From NCBI GenBank assembly GCA_950295325.1, contig OX485803.1, positions 38,705,554 to 38,769,553 on the forward strand: a stretch of 64,000 nt of DNA, in the 5' to 3' direction. Shown here piece after piece: positions 21,420 through 31,590 of the stretch. Position numbers and translations under genes: made by a program. Origin of the DNA: Polytrichum commune (Eukaryota > Streptophyta > Polytrichopsida > Polytrichales > Polytrichaceae). The notes beneath the pieces were generated by a model. It saw nothing but the letters and a program-made list of their open reading frames with translations, did no database searches and was not told where the DNA came from. Numbering within the stretch: the first letter of the stretch is position 1; every line of letters starts with the position of its first letter.

Positions 21420-24400
21420 TCACCCTTCATAACGGCGAGGGGAATTGATAGCTTGATTCTCATATGCCCGTGTGCGCCGTACAAAATTCCGGTTGGCAGG
21501 ACTTTCGTCAACAGAATTATCACTATCATCAGCCGACTGACCCTTTGACAATCTCTGCAACAACCGTTCCTGGTTTTGAGCTTCCGTGCGGTGTGACCGC
21601 TGATGATTACTAGATCCAGCTTTACGATCCTGCACAAAGACATCCATTCTTCTTATAAGTAACCTGTAAACACAAACACACTATACAACATGAATACACC
21701 ACGAAATGCAATGAAACAGAACGGGTGGATATCAGGAAAGTGAACGGGTACTATTCCCAATGTCAGTTGATTTTAGAGTTTACAATAAGTCAATGGGAAG
21801 AAATATGCAGGCAGGCTGTGACCATTTTCCTCCACTTTTGAAACCATTTTTCTATTGCTAGATTAGGTGGCTTAAACCATGTGACTGGATTTACTATGGG
21901 AAGAAGCAATTCTTGGAAAAAGGCTTTAAGTCAAAGGAGAAAGGGAGGATGAGAAAATGTTACATACATCACGGAAGGGAAACTCTTCTGCTTCGAGCAT
22001 GTGTACAACATGGCCCATTTTCGGTCTTTTTAGCGCATCTGGGTCAACACACCGCAGAGCCACAAGGAGAGCCCTCTTCAGGGCTCGAGAAGTTGGCTTC
22101 ACTTCCATACTTGGATCCGCCACTTCTTCCGAGCGTCTGTTGCCCACCATTTGCTTCAACCAATCTACTAAATTAATCTGCAATGCCACACAACCCCTTG
22201 TCATTTGAAACATATCTTGAGCCAAACCTTCAACATTCCCCTTGGCAATGATCAAAGCAATCACAAATTCTATATGCAACTGTCTTAGTTTATATCATCC
22301 AACAAATCCATGCAGCAAGCCACCTCACCAGATATGCTTAATTTTGTGAATGAGTAAATATCTACAATACTTTTTCCATCATATTTCACTAATCTGTTCA
22401 ATTCCTGGGTGGCATTTGGGCCTCGACCAATGTCTGCATCCATTACAAGGAGATCAGAAGCTTCAAAGCTAGGAAAAGAATAGTGTAATTATGGAGGAAG
22501 GGAATCACCTCTCCTGTAGCACGGTTGTAGTCTACAGGGTCCCGTCCTGTGATAATTTCCATGAGAAGTACCCCAAAACTATACACATCACTTCGCTCAT
22601 TGAGGAGGCCAGTGTTGGCATACTCAGGTGCTACATACCTGTACCCAAAACATCATTTCTCATAAATAAAAGGTCAACAAATGCAGAAATTGAAAAGGAT
22701 ATGATGGCACATATTGCAAACAGACTAATCAGTTTAGCAGATTATGAACAAATGCATGCTTAGCAGTACTTAGCAAACACTTACCCAAACGTTCCCATGA
22801 CACGGGTGGTAACATGACTCTTGCCCGAGCCAAGAAGTTTTGCAAGGCCAAAATCGGAGACCTTCGCATTCCATTGTGCATCCACAAGGATGTTGCTTGA
22901 CTTGATATCACGGTGTACAACCTTTGGTTCCAAAGCCTCATGCAAATATGCCAATCTGAAGAGGGTGGCAAACGACATACTGTAAGCATTCAGACAGTCA
23001 TAGATTGATGTCCATGAATGAGTTCATACTGTTGAATTTTAGACCACTGCTCCAATATGTGAATAGATTTCATGAATTTCCTAGAAATTCTTCACTCTGA
23101 AATGTTCTAAATGATCAGATTACACTATGAGGATGAGATACCTTGCAATCTGGCGGAGTCAATCTATTCACATAAAATTGACAAATCCAGATCCTCCAAT
23201 ATAAAACGTATAACTTCTCAATACTCAAAAACCTACCCTTTGGCAGTGCCCATAACAATCCGCATCCGTGCTTCCCATGGGAGTGAGCTTGATTGTGACA
23301 ACGGCCCATGTAGCCATTGCTCTAAATTCCCATTGTCCACATATTCATACACAAGCATTCTGCAAAATAATCATGTAAGGAGGTTCAATTCCCATACAAA
23401 TTGTATGGCAGCCTATTTAGAATCTCCAGAAACCTAGTGTAAAAGAATACTATCTTCAAATAAAATGTCCCAAACATTCTAGAACACCTGCCAATGCATG
23501 AGCGATCCATTCCTCTTCCCATTCATACAGATATCATTGTCAAGTTTCTGAAACATGTTAGTCCGGTACGTTGTTGTGATAGTGAGACCAATTAAGATAG
23601 CATATCACTGAAAATAAGGTTATTATAGAATTATGGTACTCATGCTTAACAGTTCACCTTCTTAATAAGACAGACATCCTCACCCAGATTCTTAGGAGGT
23701 AGAAAGACCCAAAGTGACATCTTCGGTATATCACTAAACCACAATATCTGTAGTGAAGAGAAAAAAGACCAACCCTTTGCTCCTACTGTGTGCTCTCATA
23801 GATCAGATCCACAGCTCTGACAGAAAATTGGAAAGGCTGGTGGTGTACCTGTGGGCGCCTTCTGCACAGTAGCCCAGCAACCGCACTAAATTTTTGTGCC
23901 GAACACGGCCAATTGCTTCTACTTCCACTCTAAACTCCTTTTCTGCTTGACCCCTGCAAGAAATCATCACAACAGATATCAGTCTTTGGAGGCCTACAGA
24001 TTAAGAAACGACATACAAATGCATGCAGAACTGCAAAACCACATACATATGCAGATCCACAGCATTAGTACCTGATTGTCCTCCATATTCAAAGTGCACA
24101 GTGAGGCGATTCTCATTTACAACAACTTCATGCAATTTTCAAGGACATTACACCACTAGAACAAGGGTAATACTGATGTAAAAGTAAATCTCTACAAGGT
24201 TCAGAGAAACCTAAGTTAAACACCACAGAAGAGTTCAAACAACCAAGCAAACCAAACAGGTTCCGCAACCTACTTCCATATTGTAAAAGTCTTCGTGTGA
24301 GAGCAGGCTAGCCATTGCTTACTGGAAAAGAGAAAACTTGTCACAATAAGTGGATGTCAGTGTGCAAGGGCATGGATATGGGACCTGTTATTGAGAAGAT

Positions 24401-25109
24401 TTTTGACGGCAATAAGAGTTTGGTCAGGCAGTTGGCCTCTGTAGACAATGCCATAGCCACCCTCACCAAGGACATTCGCATCAGCGAAGTTTTCAGTTGC
24501 AGCTTCGAGCTCCCGCAATGTGTACCAATGGCCCCAACCCAAATGGGAGACCTCCGGGGCTGAAGAGACCGGTGAATCCAAGCTTCTGGTAGATCCAGAT
24601 CCACCAGATAAGCTCAGAAATGAGCCTTTGTCCAGCGGTTCAAATTTGAGCGAACTCGGCTTCTCGTACTTATCCATGGAGCTTTCGTTGGTATGCATGA
24701 TGACTTCCTCCGGTTTCCCTGTTTCCACATAACCTGTCTTCTCCTTCTCCCCTTTCCACATTATGGGGTTCTTAAAGCTCGATGACTTGATGTCTCCCAC
24801 ATGCACCACTCCTTTCTCCATTGAATCCTTCTCCCCTGAGTTTTCACTGATGGTTAGCAGCACTGGGTCCGGTGGTGGCAGGTATGTGTTGCCCACCCTG
24901 TCTATCTTCACCTCCTTGATTTCCTTGGAACTGTCTGATACCTGGTGCAATGGGAGCTTGTCGTGCTTGGGACGTCGGCGTGATAGCAGCCATATCCACA
25001 GAAGGAAGAGGGTGGAAACTATTACTATGGCCACGCAGATGCCTATCACTGCCCATAGCTTCAGCCCGAAGATGCTTGTCGTCTTAGACAGCTCGCTTGT
25101 AATACCCAT
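21420..25109 (-). CDS. Receptor-like cytoplasmic Ser/Thr kinase (plant RLK, At5g18500-like), 7 coding exons
   Basis: Spliced CDS: 25109-24385, 23953-23849, 23359-23237, 22955-22785, 22638-22509, 22177-21968, 21629-21420; 1674 nt, 557 codons plus TGA. All six introns are GT-AG (146-489 bp) and phases agree. ATG 25109 aligns with the usual family start; upstream the frame closes at a TGA (25148-25146). Residues about 18-42 form one hydrophobic membrane segment followed by RRRPKH. There is no signal peptide and no ectodomain to speak of. A variable linker follows, then the family-typical [14 protein letters not shown] (189-202) and a complete kinase domain: glycine loop GEGGYG (215-220), VAIK-type Lys236, HRD 332-334 with Lys336 and Asn339, DFG 352-354, APE 378-380. 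It is an RD kinase with all catalytic residues present. The exon-1 linker is unlike Arabidopsis members; the tail after 488 is polar and ends RRYEG. Relatives are membrane-anchored kinases of incompletely known function; substrates are not deducible. A Tourist-like array lies 1.4 kb upstream. Confidence 0.93.
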
Positions 25110-26523
25110 TGCAGCCCCGAGTAGAAGATTCCCCAAACAACCTCTTCAAACTAAATACTAAACTAAACCGAACCGAACCAATCCCGCTGCCCTTCAAAAC
25201 ACCGTCACGCAGATCTGCAAACGCAATGCACCATTGCTGATGTCGTCGTTCACGAAATGATGATAATGCTTCCTATGATGTCACATACCCAATAATGCAC
25301 CTGTTTCCAAATCCTTATCCACCATGAGGACCAAGTGATGAGAGAACCAAGAAGAGGATGATGATGCCGCCGACCAACGTCCTGGAGTTGAGTTGAGTTG
25401 AGGTAAGGAGTTGTAGATCTAGAGGTTTAGTCAAGGAGGCCAGGTGGCCGTTGAGTTATAAGCATGCCATGCCCAAGACATCAACACTCTTTTAACACAA
25501 AAAATGGTGAGAGTTCAACGCTGTTAGAGTTCGGATGGTAACATAGTGAAGAATGAGAACCAAGACTCCCAAGAGAGGAGTCTACTACATTCATAGGCGC
25601 CCAAATCTCTTTTAAACCTCGACAGCCGCCCGGCTCTGTCTTCAGAAGCATTCAACTGAGTTCAACACAGAGTCGGCGTCCACAACCGGCCCACACGCAC
25701 AGAAAGCCGTAGCAAATGAAACATGAAGCAACAGCAGCAGAGTGTATGAAAGCAGGCTGGAGGTGTGGCAGGAGGCGGCTCGTATCGTCCTGCTTATGAT
25801 TTCACTGCTGACTAAAAACCAACCCAACAACACAATGTTCTCCCTGTCTGCAACAAACACCACAATGCAGCTCCCACTTACATTCAAAACTCCTCAAGCC
25901 CAGATCCAAACCCACTAGCAAGCCTCCTTCCCCCCTGTCCCCAACCCCCACACTCCCCCCACCCCCTACAACCTACAGGATCAACGCAGATTGAACCTCG
26001 AGGCTACGACACCCAGCCCACCACACCCACAATGCCACCTCCCCATCTCTCTCCCCCCTCTCGCTCCCTCCCCGCAAGGAGCAGTAGCAGAAACAGCAAC
26101 AACGATGCCCCCTGAGCCAAGGCAGCAGAGGAGAGGAGAAGTGAAAGAGAAGCAAAGGAGAGGGGAGGAGAGGAGAGGAGCAGAGGGCCGTAGCCTGGAA
26201 TGGAAGACGGAGGGAGGGAGGGAGGGAGGGGGAGAGGGAGGGAGGAATGATGAGGGAGAGAGACAAAGCTGGCACGAGAGTAAAGAGATGGCAAGCTTAG
26301 CTTGCTGCAAGGCCTGGGGGGGAGGTCAGCTCAAGAACTGCTACTGCTGCTGCAGTACACTCTACTAACTTAGTGTTGGCCACAGCGAGCGAGGAGGCAA
26401 AAGCAAAAGCAGGCAGCAGCACCAGCAGCACCAGCACCCACACCTCCACACCCCCCGCAACGCACACAGGAGGCTCCTCTGTCGCCAGCCACGCCGAGCT
26501 CCCTGCTGCTGGCTGCTGACGAC
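25110..26523 (-). promoter_or_regulatory. CT-rich 5' leader / promoter region of the kinase gene
   Basis: The region upstream of the kinase start is GC-rich and, on the gene strand, pyrimidine-rich: CCCT-type repeats at 26240-26207, CTCCTCTC runs at 26190-26130 and CTCTC near 26060-26045. CT-rich leaders are common around plant transcription starts. Minus-strand TTTGCAG ending at 25214 would be a reasonable acceptor for a 5'UTR intron, with a possible donor TGTAG|GTTGTAG near 25970. This is inference. Minus-strand TTTAAAAG at about 25614-25607 could act as a TATA-like element for a shorter transcript. Many overlapping ORFs here are low-complexity shadows. Confidence 0.4.
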
Positions 26524-27975
26524 CCTGGCCCCCTTCCCCCACGAGACTGAAGGCCCAGGCCCCCCCCATCGCCGTCTCTCTCTCAGACCTCTCCGTGGTC
26601 CACCCGGCCGGGACCATCCACCTTCACTTCACGCCGGGAGGTGAAGGCCTCAGGGGCCCACCAAACTATCAGGGACGAATCGTCTACGTGGAATCCTACA
26701 TGGCGGACTATGATTCGATAGGCCCGTCTCCATTGTTGTCTTAGACCTCTCGTTGGCCGAACACACCGGGCCCATGCAACTTCATTTCACATTGGAAGGT
26801 GAAGGTTTGGGGGGCCCAACAACTTATCATGGACGAATTGTCTACGTGGATTCCTACATGGCAGACTATGATTCGATAGGCCCGTCTTCGTTGTTGACTA
26901 AGACCTCTCATTGGCCGCACACGCTGGGGCCATGCAACTTCATTTCACACTGGAAGGTGAAGGTTTGAGGGGCCCAACAACTTATCATGGACGAAACGTC
27001 TACGTGGATTCCTACATGGCAGACTATGATTCGATAGGCCCGTCCCCGTTGCCCTCTAAGACCTCTCATTGGTCGAACATGCCGGGGCCATGCAACTTCA
27101 TTTCACACTGGAAGGTGAAGGTTTGAGGGGCCCCAACAACTTATCATGGACGGAAACGTCTACTTGGATTCTTGCATGGCAGACTATGATTCGATAGGCC
27201 CGTCCTTATTGTTGTTGAAGACCTCTCTTTGGGTGAACGGGTAGGGATCATGCAACTTCGTTTCACATTGGAAGGTGAAGGCTTGAGGGGCCCAACAACT
27301 TATCATGGATGAAACGTCTACGTGGATTCCTACATGGCACACTATGATTTGATAGGCCCGTCCCCATTGTTGTCTAAGACATTCTCATTGGTCGGACCGG
27401 CCGGGGCCATGCAACTTCATTTCACATTGGAAGGTGAAGGTCCGAGGGGCCCAACAACTTATCATGGATGAAACGTCTACGTGGATACCTACATGGCAGA
27501 CTATGATTAGATAGGCCTCTCATTGGTTGAACAGGTAGGGACCATGCAACTTCATTTCACACTAGAAGGTGAAAGCTTAAGGGGCCCGACAACGTTTCAT
27601 CCATGAAACGTCTATGTGGATTCATGCATGGCATATTATGATTTGGTAGGTATGTCCCCATTTCCGTCTAAGACCTCTCATTAGTCGAACAGGTCGGGAA
27701 CGTCCAACTTCACTTCACACTGGAAGGTGAAGGCCTCAGGGCTCAACAATGTATCATGGATGAACCATCTGCGTGGATTCCTACATGGGATACTATGATT
27801 TGATGGTCACAATAGTAATGTTTCAAGTCTGTCGGAATTTGCACCATGCCCGCCACTGAGAGATAAGCATGATGCACGTTCCAGCAGACCATGTCAAAGT
27901 CAAGGGCCTTAGACAACTAGTACGACCTTTGGACGAGAGTCAAGGACTCTCACAATTACATGAGATGGCCCAAAG
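26524..27975. mobile_element. Tourist-like MITE with internally amplified core
   Basis: The edges resemble the family seen at 44594, 46376 and 52690. The left edge has ACGAGACTGAAGGCCC (about 26541-26556), matching the subterminal part of those copies. The right edge (about 27880-27965) has CAAAGTCAAGGGCCTTAGAC and TCACAATTACATG, matching the copy at 44594. Between them, one internal segment of the ordinary ~330-bp MITE is repeated eight times. The outermost terminal bases and the target duplication are degraded, so exact ends are approximate. Confidence 0.65.
26586..27805. repeat. 158-bp tandem array, eight units
   Basis: Units begin at GACCTCTC-type blocks at 26586, 26744, 26902, 27060, 27220, 27379, 27515 and 27672. 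Spacings are 158, 158, 158, 160, 159, 136 and 157 bp. Each unit contains CAACTTCATTTCACA, GGAAGGTGAAGG, GGGGCCCAACAACTTATCAT and CCTACATGGCAGACTATGATT in order. The first three units are the most regular and GC-rich; later units show indels and transitions. The period is not a multiple of three, so the short ORFs inside it do not form a repeat protein. The unit is homologous to the interior of the single-copy MITE at 46376-46703. Confidence 0.9.
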
Positions 27976-30900
27976 ACTCTTCTTTCTTCCTTTGCCAGGG
28001 AGTGGGGTGATGGGCCAGGGCTCCATGTTATGTTTTCCTTCTTCATCTTTACTCAGGGTGAAAGGGCAGTTAAGTATTTTGTGACATACTAAATGCTTTC
28101 TATAGCAGATTTGACTCCAAGATTAGCATCTAAATAATACGGGGGTGGTTCACTAGAGCTTCATGTTTTGCTTATACCATTTCACACCATCGAATACCTT
28201 TTTGTAGGGTGAAAAGGGGGTCAACTATTATGTGACACGATGTTTGCTTGATTTAGCATACATGACCCCACATTAGGCTATTGGAGTGCATGTGGAATGA
28301 ATCACCTCACCAAAAATGCAAGGAGTGCATGTTTTACTGCCAAGGAGTGGGTGGTTGGCTAATAGCCCACTCACACTTATTGGTGTGGGCCATCAGGGAA
28401 CGGCTCCTGCCAGCATGGGTCACTTTTAGAGTTGGTTTAGCCAGTGAGAGCCACCGGATGTAACTAATGTTGGTAGGAACCGTTCACTGGTGGCCCGCAC
28501 AAGTAAGTGTGGGTGGACTATAAGGGTCCATGTTATGTTTCTATATTTGGACCTCGCCACTACCTTTATGAAAGGGAAAAGAGAGTCAACTATTTTGTGA
28601 CATTGTAGTTTTTTTTTCTTTAGCACATTTGTCCTTTTTTAGCACACATGACTCCATGATTGGCATTCGGGACCCCGAATTAGGCTATTGGGGCTTCGTA
28701 TATCGAATTAGGTCCTCCACCACAAACTTGTTGGGAGCATGTTATTAATAGAGTCTTACGCCAAGGAGTGGGGTGGTGGGTAAGGGGATTGTTTCTTGCT
28801 TGTTCAATCAATTGGGCCTTACCAAGCACCTTAGTAGGGTGGAAATGAGACTCAACTATTTGGTGACACTAGAACTTTCTTTTGTGAAGTTGGCCTTGTA
28901 ATTAGCATTAGAAACTCCGAAGTAGGTTATTGAGGCCATGTGGAATGAATAACCTCACCACGACTTATAGTTTTTATTTTCTTTACCTTTTTTTTGGCTA
29001 TGGAAAGATTGGTACGGATCCAATATGAGAGGATCACTCGGCCCTCGTAACCATGCAATTAGCCAAGATGACACCACCACCACCACAAAGAAGATGTGCA
29101 AGCCTCCACTCTTTCTTCCCATGTGCCAAGAAGCGAGGTGGTGAACTAAGGCTCCGTGTGTTTGTTTCTTTGGTGTTTAGGCCGGAATCATGTAATTGCA
29201 AGCCTATTCGGAGCAGGTTTGTAATTGTAATATGACATGTTCACCTCGGTAAGATTAGCGGAGGTTCCAAAGTGAGTGCGGGATATTGGGTGGAAACAAT
29301 AATCATTCATTATGTGACGCATGACTTGGTTATTTAAGCCTGCTTCGACTATGAAAATAGCATGGAGACACCAAATGAAGATAGGTAGGTCTTAAGTGGC
29401 TACTTCCCATCTAGCCACTTCTCCTAGGATACGAAACATGTGATTGGTACGAGTTGGTTAGCAAATTTAAATCAAGGTCATAGCCACTTTTCTCATGTTT
29501 GTTTGAGCTCATATGAATATCTTATATATCATCAAAAGTGAGGATTCTTATTCTCATCAAATGGTCATAGAGGTCCCAAAAAGAGTATGTTCATTATTGA
29601 GCTTAGAATGGTTATCATAATTTGAGCACATACTCCAATCTCTTTTTAACTCGCGTCTTTTTGGTATCCATCCTTCGAGCCAAACCTAACCATTTATCAC
29701 TTGAATTTAGGTGTCCAATTAACATCGGTAACCAAATGAGGCATGTCTACCTTATGTCACCAAGGGGGATTCGATTACTTCGCCACGAACCTATCCATAA
29801 CATTATTAAGCAATGTGCATTCATTGATGTGGTCCCTGAGAATACAACCATATGATGCCCCGACCTAGTGGAAAGAGACTCAAATTAAGTTTGCATTTGC
29901 ACTAGGTTGAGGCATCCCATGGTTATATTCACATGGCCCACATGAACGAATGCACACATCTTAATAATGTTAAGTTGGGAGCATGGTCTCTACTATATAG
30001 TTGTTGCCATTGTAAGTTTGGTGAAATCCGTGCTGAAGAGCAAGACTCGCAGTCCTAGCCCCACTTGCAAAAATTTGCTTTCTTCGGTTGCCTTTAATCT
30101 TGAGTTATCATCATAGATTTCAAATTAGGCTAGTAGAGTCATAATGGGATGAATAGATAGATAGATAGATAGATTGGTTTCTTGAGGTAGCAAGCATATT
30201 TAAAGAGTCTCTTCAACCACATTCTATTGCTATATTTTGACAAGGAGTGTATTGTTTGAATGAATTTACCACAAGATTGGTGGAGGCATGCCTTTTTAGA
30301 CTTTTGTTCCAATAAGTTAGTTTGTGTATGTGTGTGGGGGGGGGCTTCTTGATTGAGTGCGTGAGGGATGGATCGGCCATGTCGATCTCACCTAAGGTGA
30401 TAATTTCAATCGATTGTATCATAACATGACTCAACTTAGTTATTAGCATCATAGGTTTTCAAATAAGCTATGAGGTCATTTTGGGATGAATTAAACACAA
30501 ACATGTATAGAGTAGTTTTTAGCCAAAGACTTGAGTTACCTTTGTAAGGTTGGCGAGGAGCCAACTCAAACAACAAGACATGTGGCCATGGACATAGTGA
30601 TTGAGCGAGGGGTGAGTATAACGGTAGGTGGATGGATGGGGCCCACATAAGATTAAATTTAATCACTATATTACAAAACTATTTATTTATTTAGTTGATG
30701 TGACTTTGGAATTAACATCATAAACCCCACATTACACTAGTGGATCATGTAGGATGAATCATCTACAAACATGTTGAAGGCATCTTCTTACTGGACCCCT
30801 CTACTTTGGTAATGTGGTGGGGCTCGACTCAAAAATAGCAAGACATGTAGCCATGGATCAATGATTTAGTGAGTGAAAGTGGATGGATGGATGGATGGAC

Positions 30901-31182
30901 ATGCTCACATGTTGGTTGCATACAATTACAGGTGTTGGCCATGCCACAAGTTGCATTTGTTGAGGCAACAACTTAAGTACACCATTTATGGTATTTAGCG
31001 TCACATGCGTAATAGGGCCACTTACTCTATTTTGAGGCGTATGCTAGGTTACACTTGTTACCAACAACTTCACGACTAGTGTCACACTCATGACACTTGA
31101 CAATCAAGTGCGGTGACCAATATCTTGGCATAAGTACGTTCAATAGTGTTATGAGGTGTATGCTTATGTCACACAATGGTCT
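27976..31182. repeat. Degenerate long-period repeats, no gene
   Basis: Blocks resembling 'CCCC[A/G]NATTAGGCTATTGG...TGGAATGAAT' recur at about 28265, 28675, 28915, 30118, 30455 and 30725. Blocks resembling CCAAGGAGTGGGGTGGTGGG recur at about 27998, 28342 and 28774. AGGGTGAAA...GTCAACTATTTTGTGACA recurs at about 28056, 28208, 28568 and 28840. This looks like several decayed copies of one dispersed or tandem repeat of a few hundred bp. Also present are a GATA repeat (30155-30174) and GGAT repeats (30882-30900). No protein-coding gene is seen. Confidence 0.5.
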
Positions 31183-31196
31183 ACAAGTTGAGTAAA

Positions 31197-31576
31197 GATA
31201 GATAGATAGAAACTCCGGTCCTCTGTTGAGGCCGGCGTGAATAGAGTGTCTGTTCGACTTGACAATGAACCATTGCCCACTGGGCAAAGGGACATTGGTG
31301 CAAGACTACTCTCCTCTTTCGAGAATAGACACTTTAGTAACCAGTAACATGTGAAAGGAAGCCCATTGTGGCTTTGGTAGGAAGTTGCGTTTCCGTATTA
31401 GTATAAGATGTGTTTTTGTTGTGTTGGTGATTGCCAAGTTATGTTTCTTTGGTTGGTTGAGGGAGTTTGTTTGTAACACTATAAGGCGGTCCGGGTTCGA
31501 TTCTCGTTGGGTCCGTCTGATCGTTTAGTAGTGTTATACATGACTTGGTGCTGCTAGTGAGTTATCATAGGCAGGA
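31197..31576 (-). mobile_element. Short retroposon with (TATC)n tail and 14-bp target duplication
   Basis: A 380-bp insertion flanked by identical ACAAGTTGAGTAAA at 31183-31196 and 31577-31590. Read on the minus strand it ends ACCGGAGTTTC followed by a TATC repeat, the same 3' end as the elements at 40529, 44978 and 60986. The ~150 bp next to the tail are shared with those copies (GACACTCTATTCACGCCGGCC), while the remaining 5' part differs. A simple-repeat tail plus a long variable target duplication indicates target-primed reverse transcription (SINE or 5'-truncated LINE). A plus-strand tRNA-like B box, CGGGTTCGATTCTCG (about 31491-31505), lies antisense within the 5' part. Confidence 0.85.
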
Positions 31577-31590
31577 ACAAGTTGAGTAAA

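Noticed and set aside
25110-25136. N-terminal extension of the kinase from position 25136
   Set aside because: That codon is TTG. The first ATG in frame is at 25109 and matches the usual start of the family; an in-frame stop lies just upstream at 25148-25146.
25973-26617. Several 96-125-codon ORFs on both strands upstream of the kinase
   Set aside because: They overlap one another in all frames and are low-complexity translations of CT/GA- and GCA-rich leader sequence.
26753-27126. Two 71-codon ORFs with nearly the same protein
   Set aside because: They are successive copies of the 158-bp tandem unit. The period is not a multiple of three, and later units do not stay open.
31490-31560. Stand-alone tRNA gene at the GGTTCGATTC motif
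   Set aside because: No acceptor stem or anticodon arm pairs; only promoter-like boxes are present inside a retroposon.
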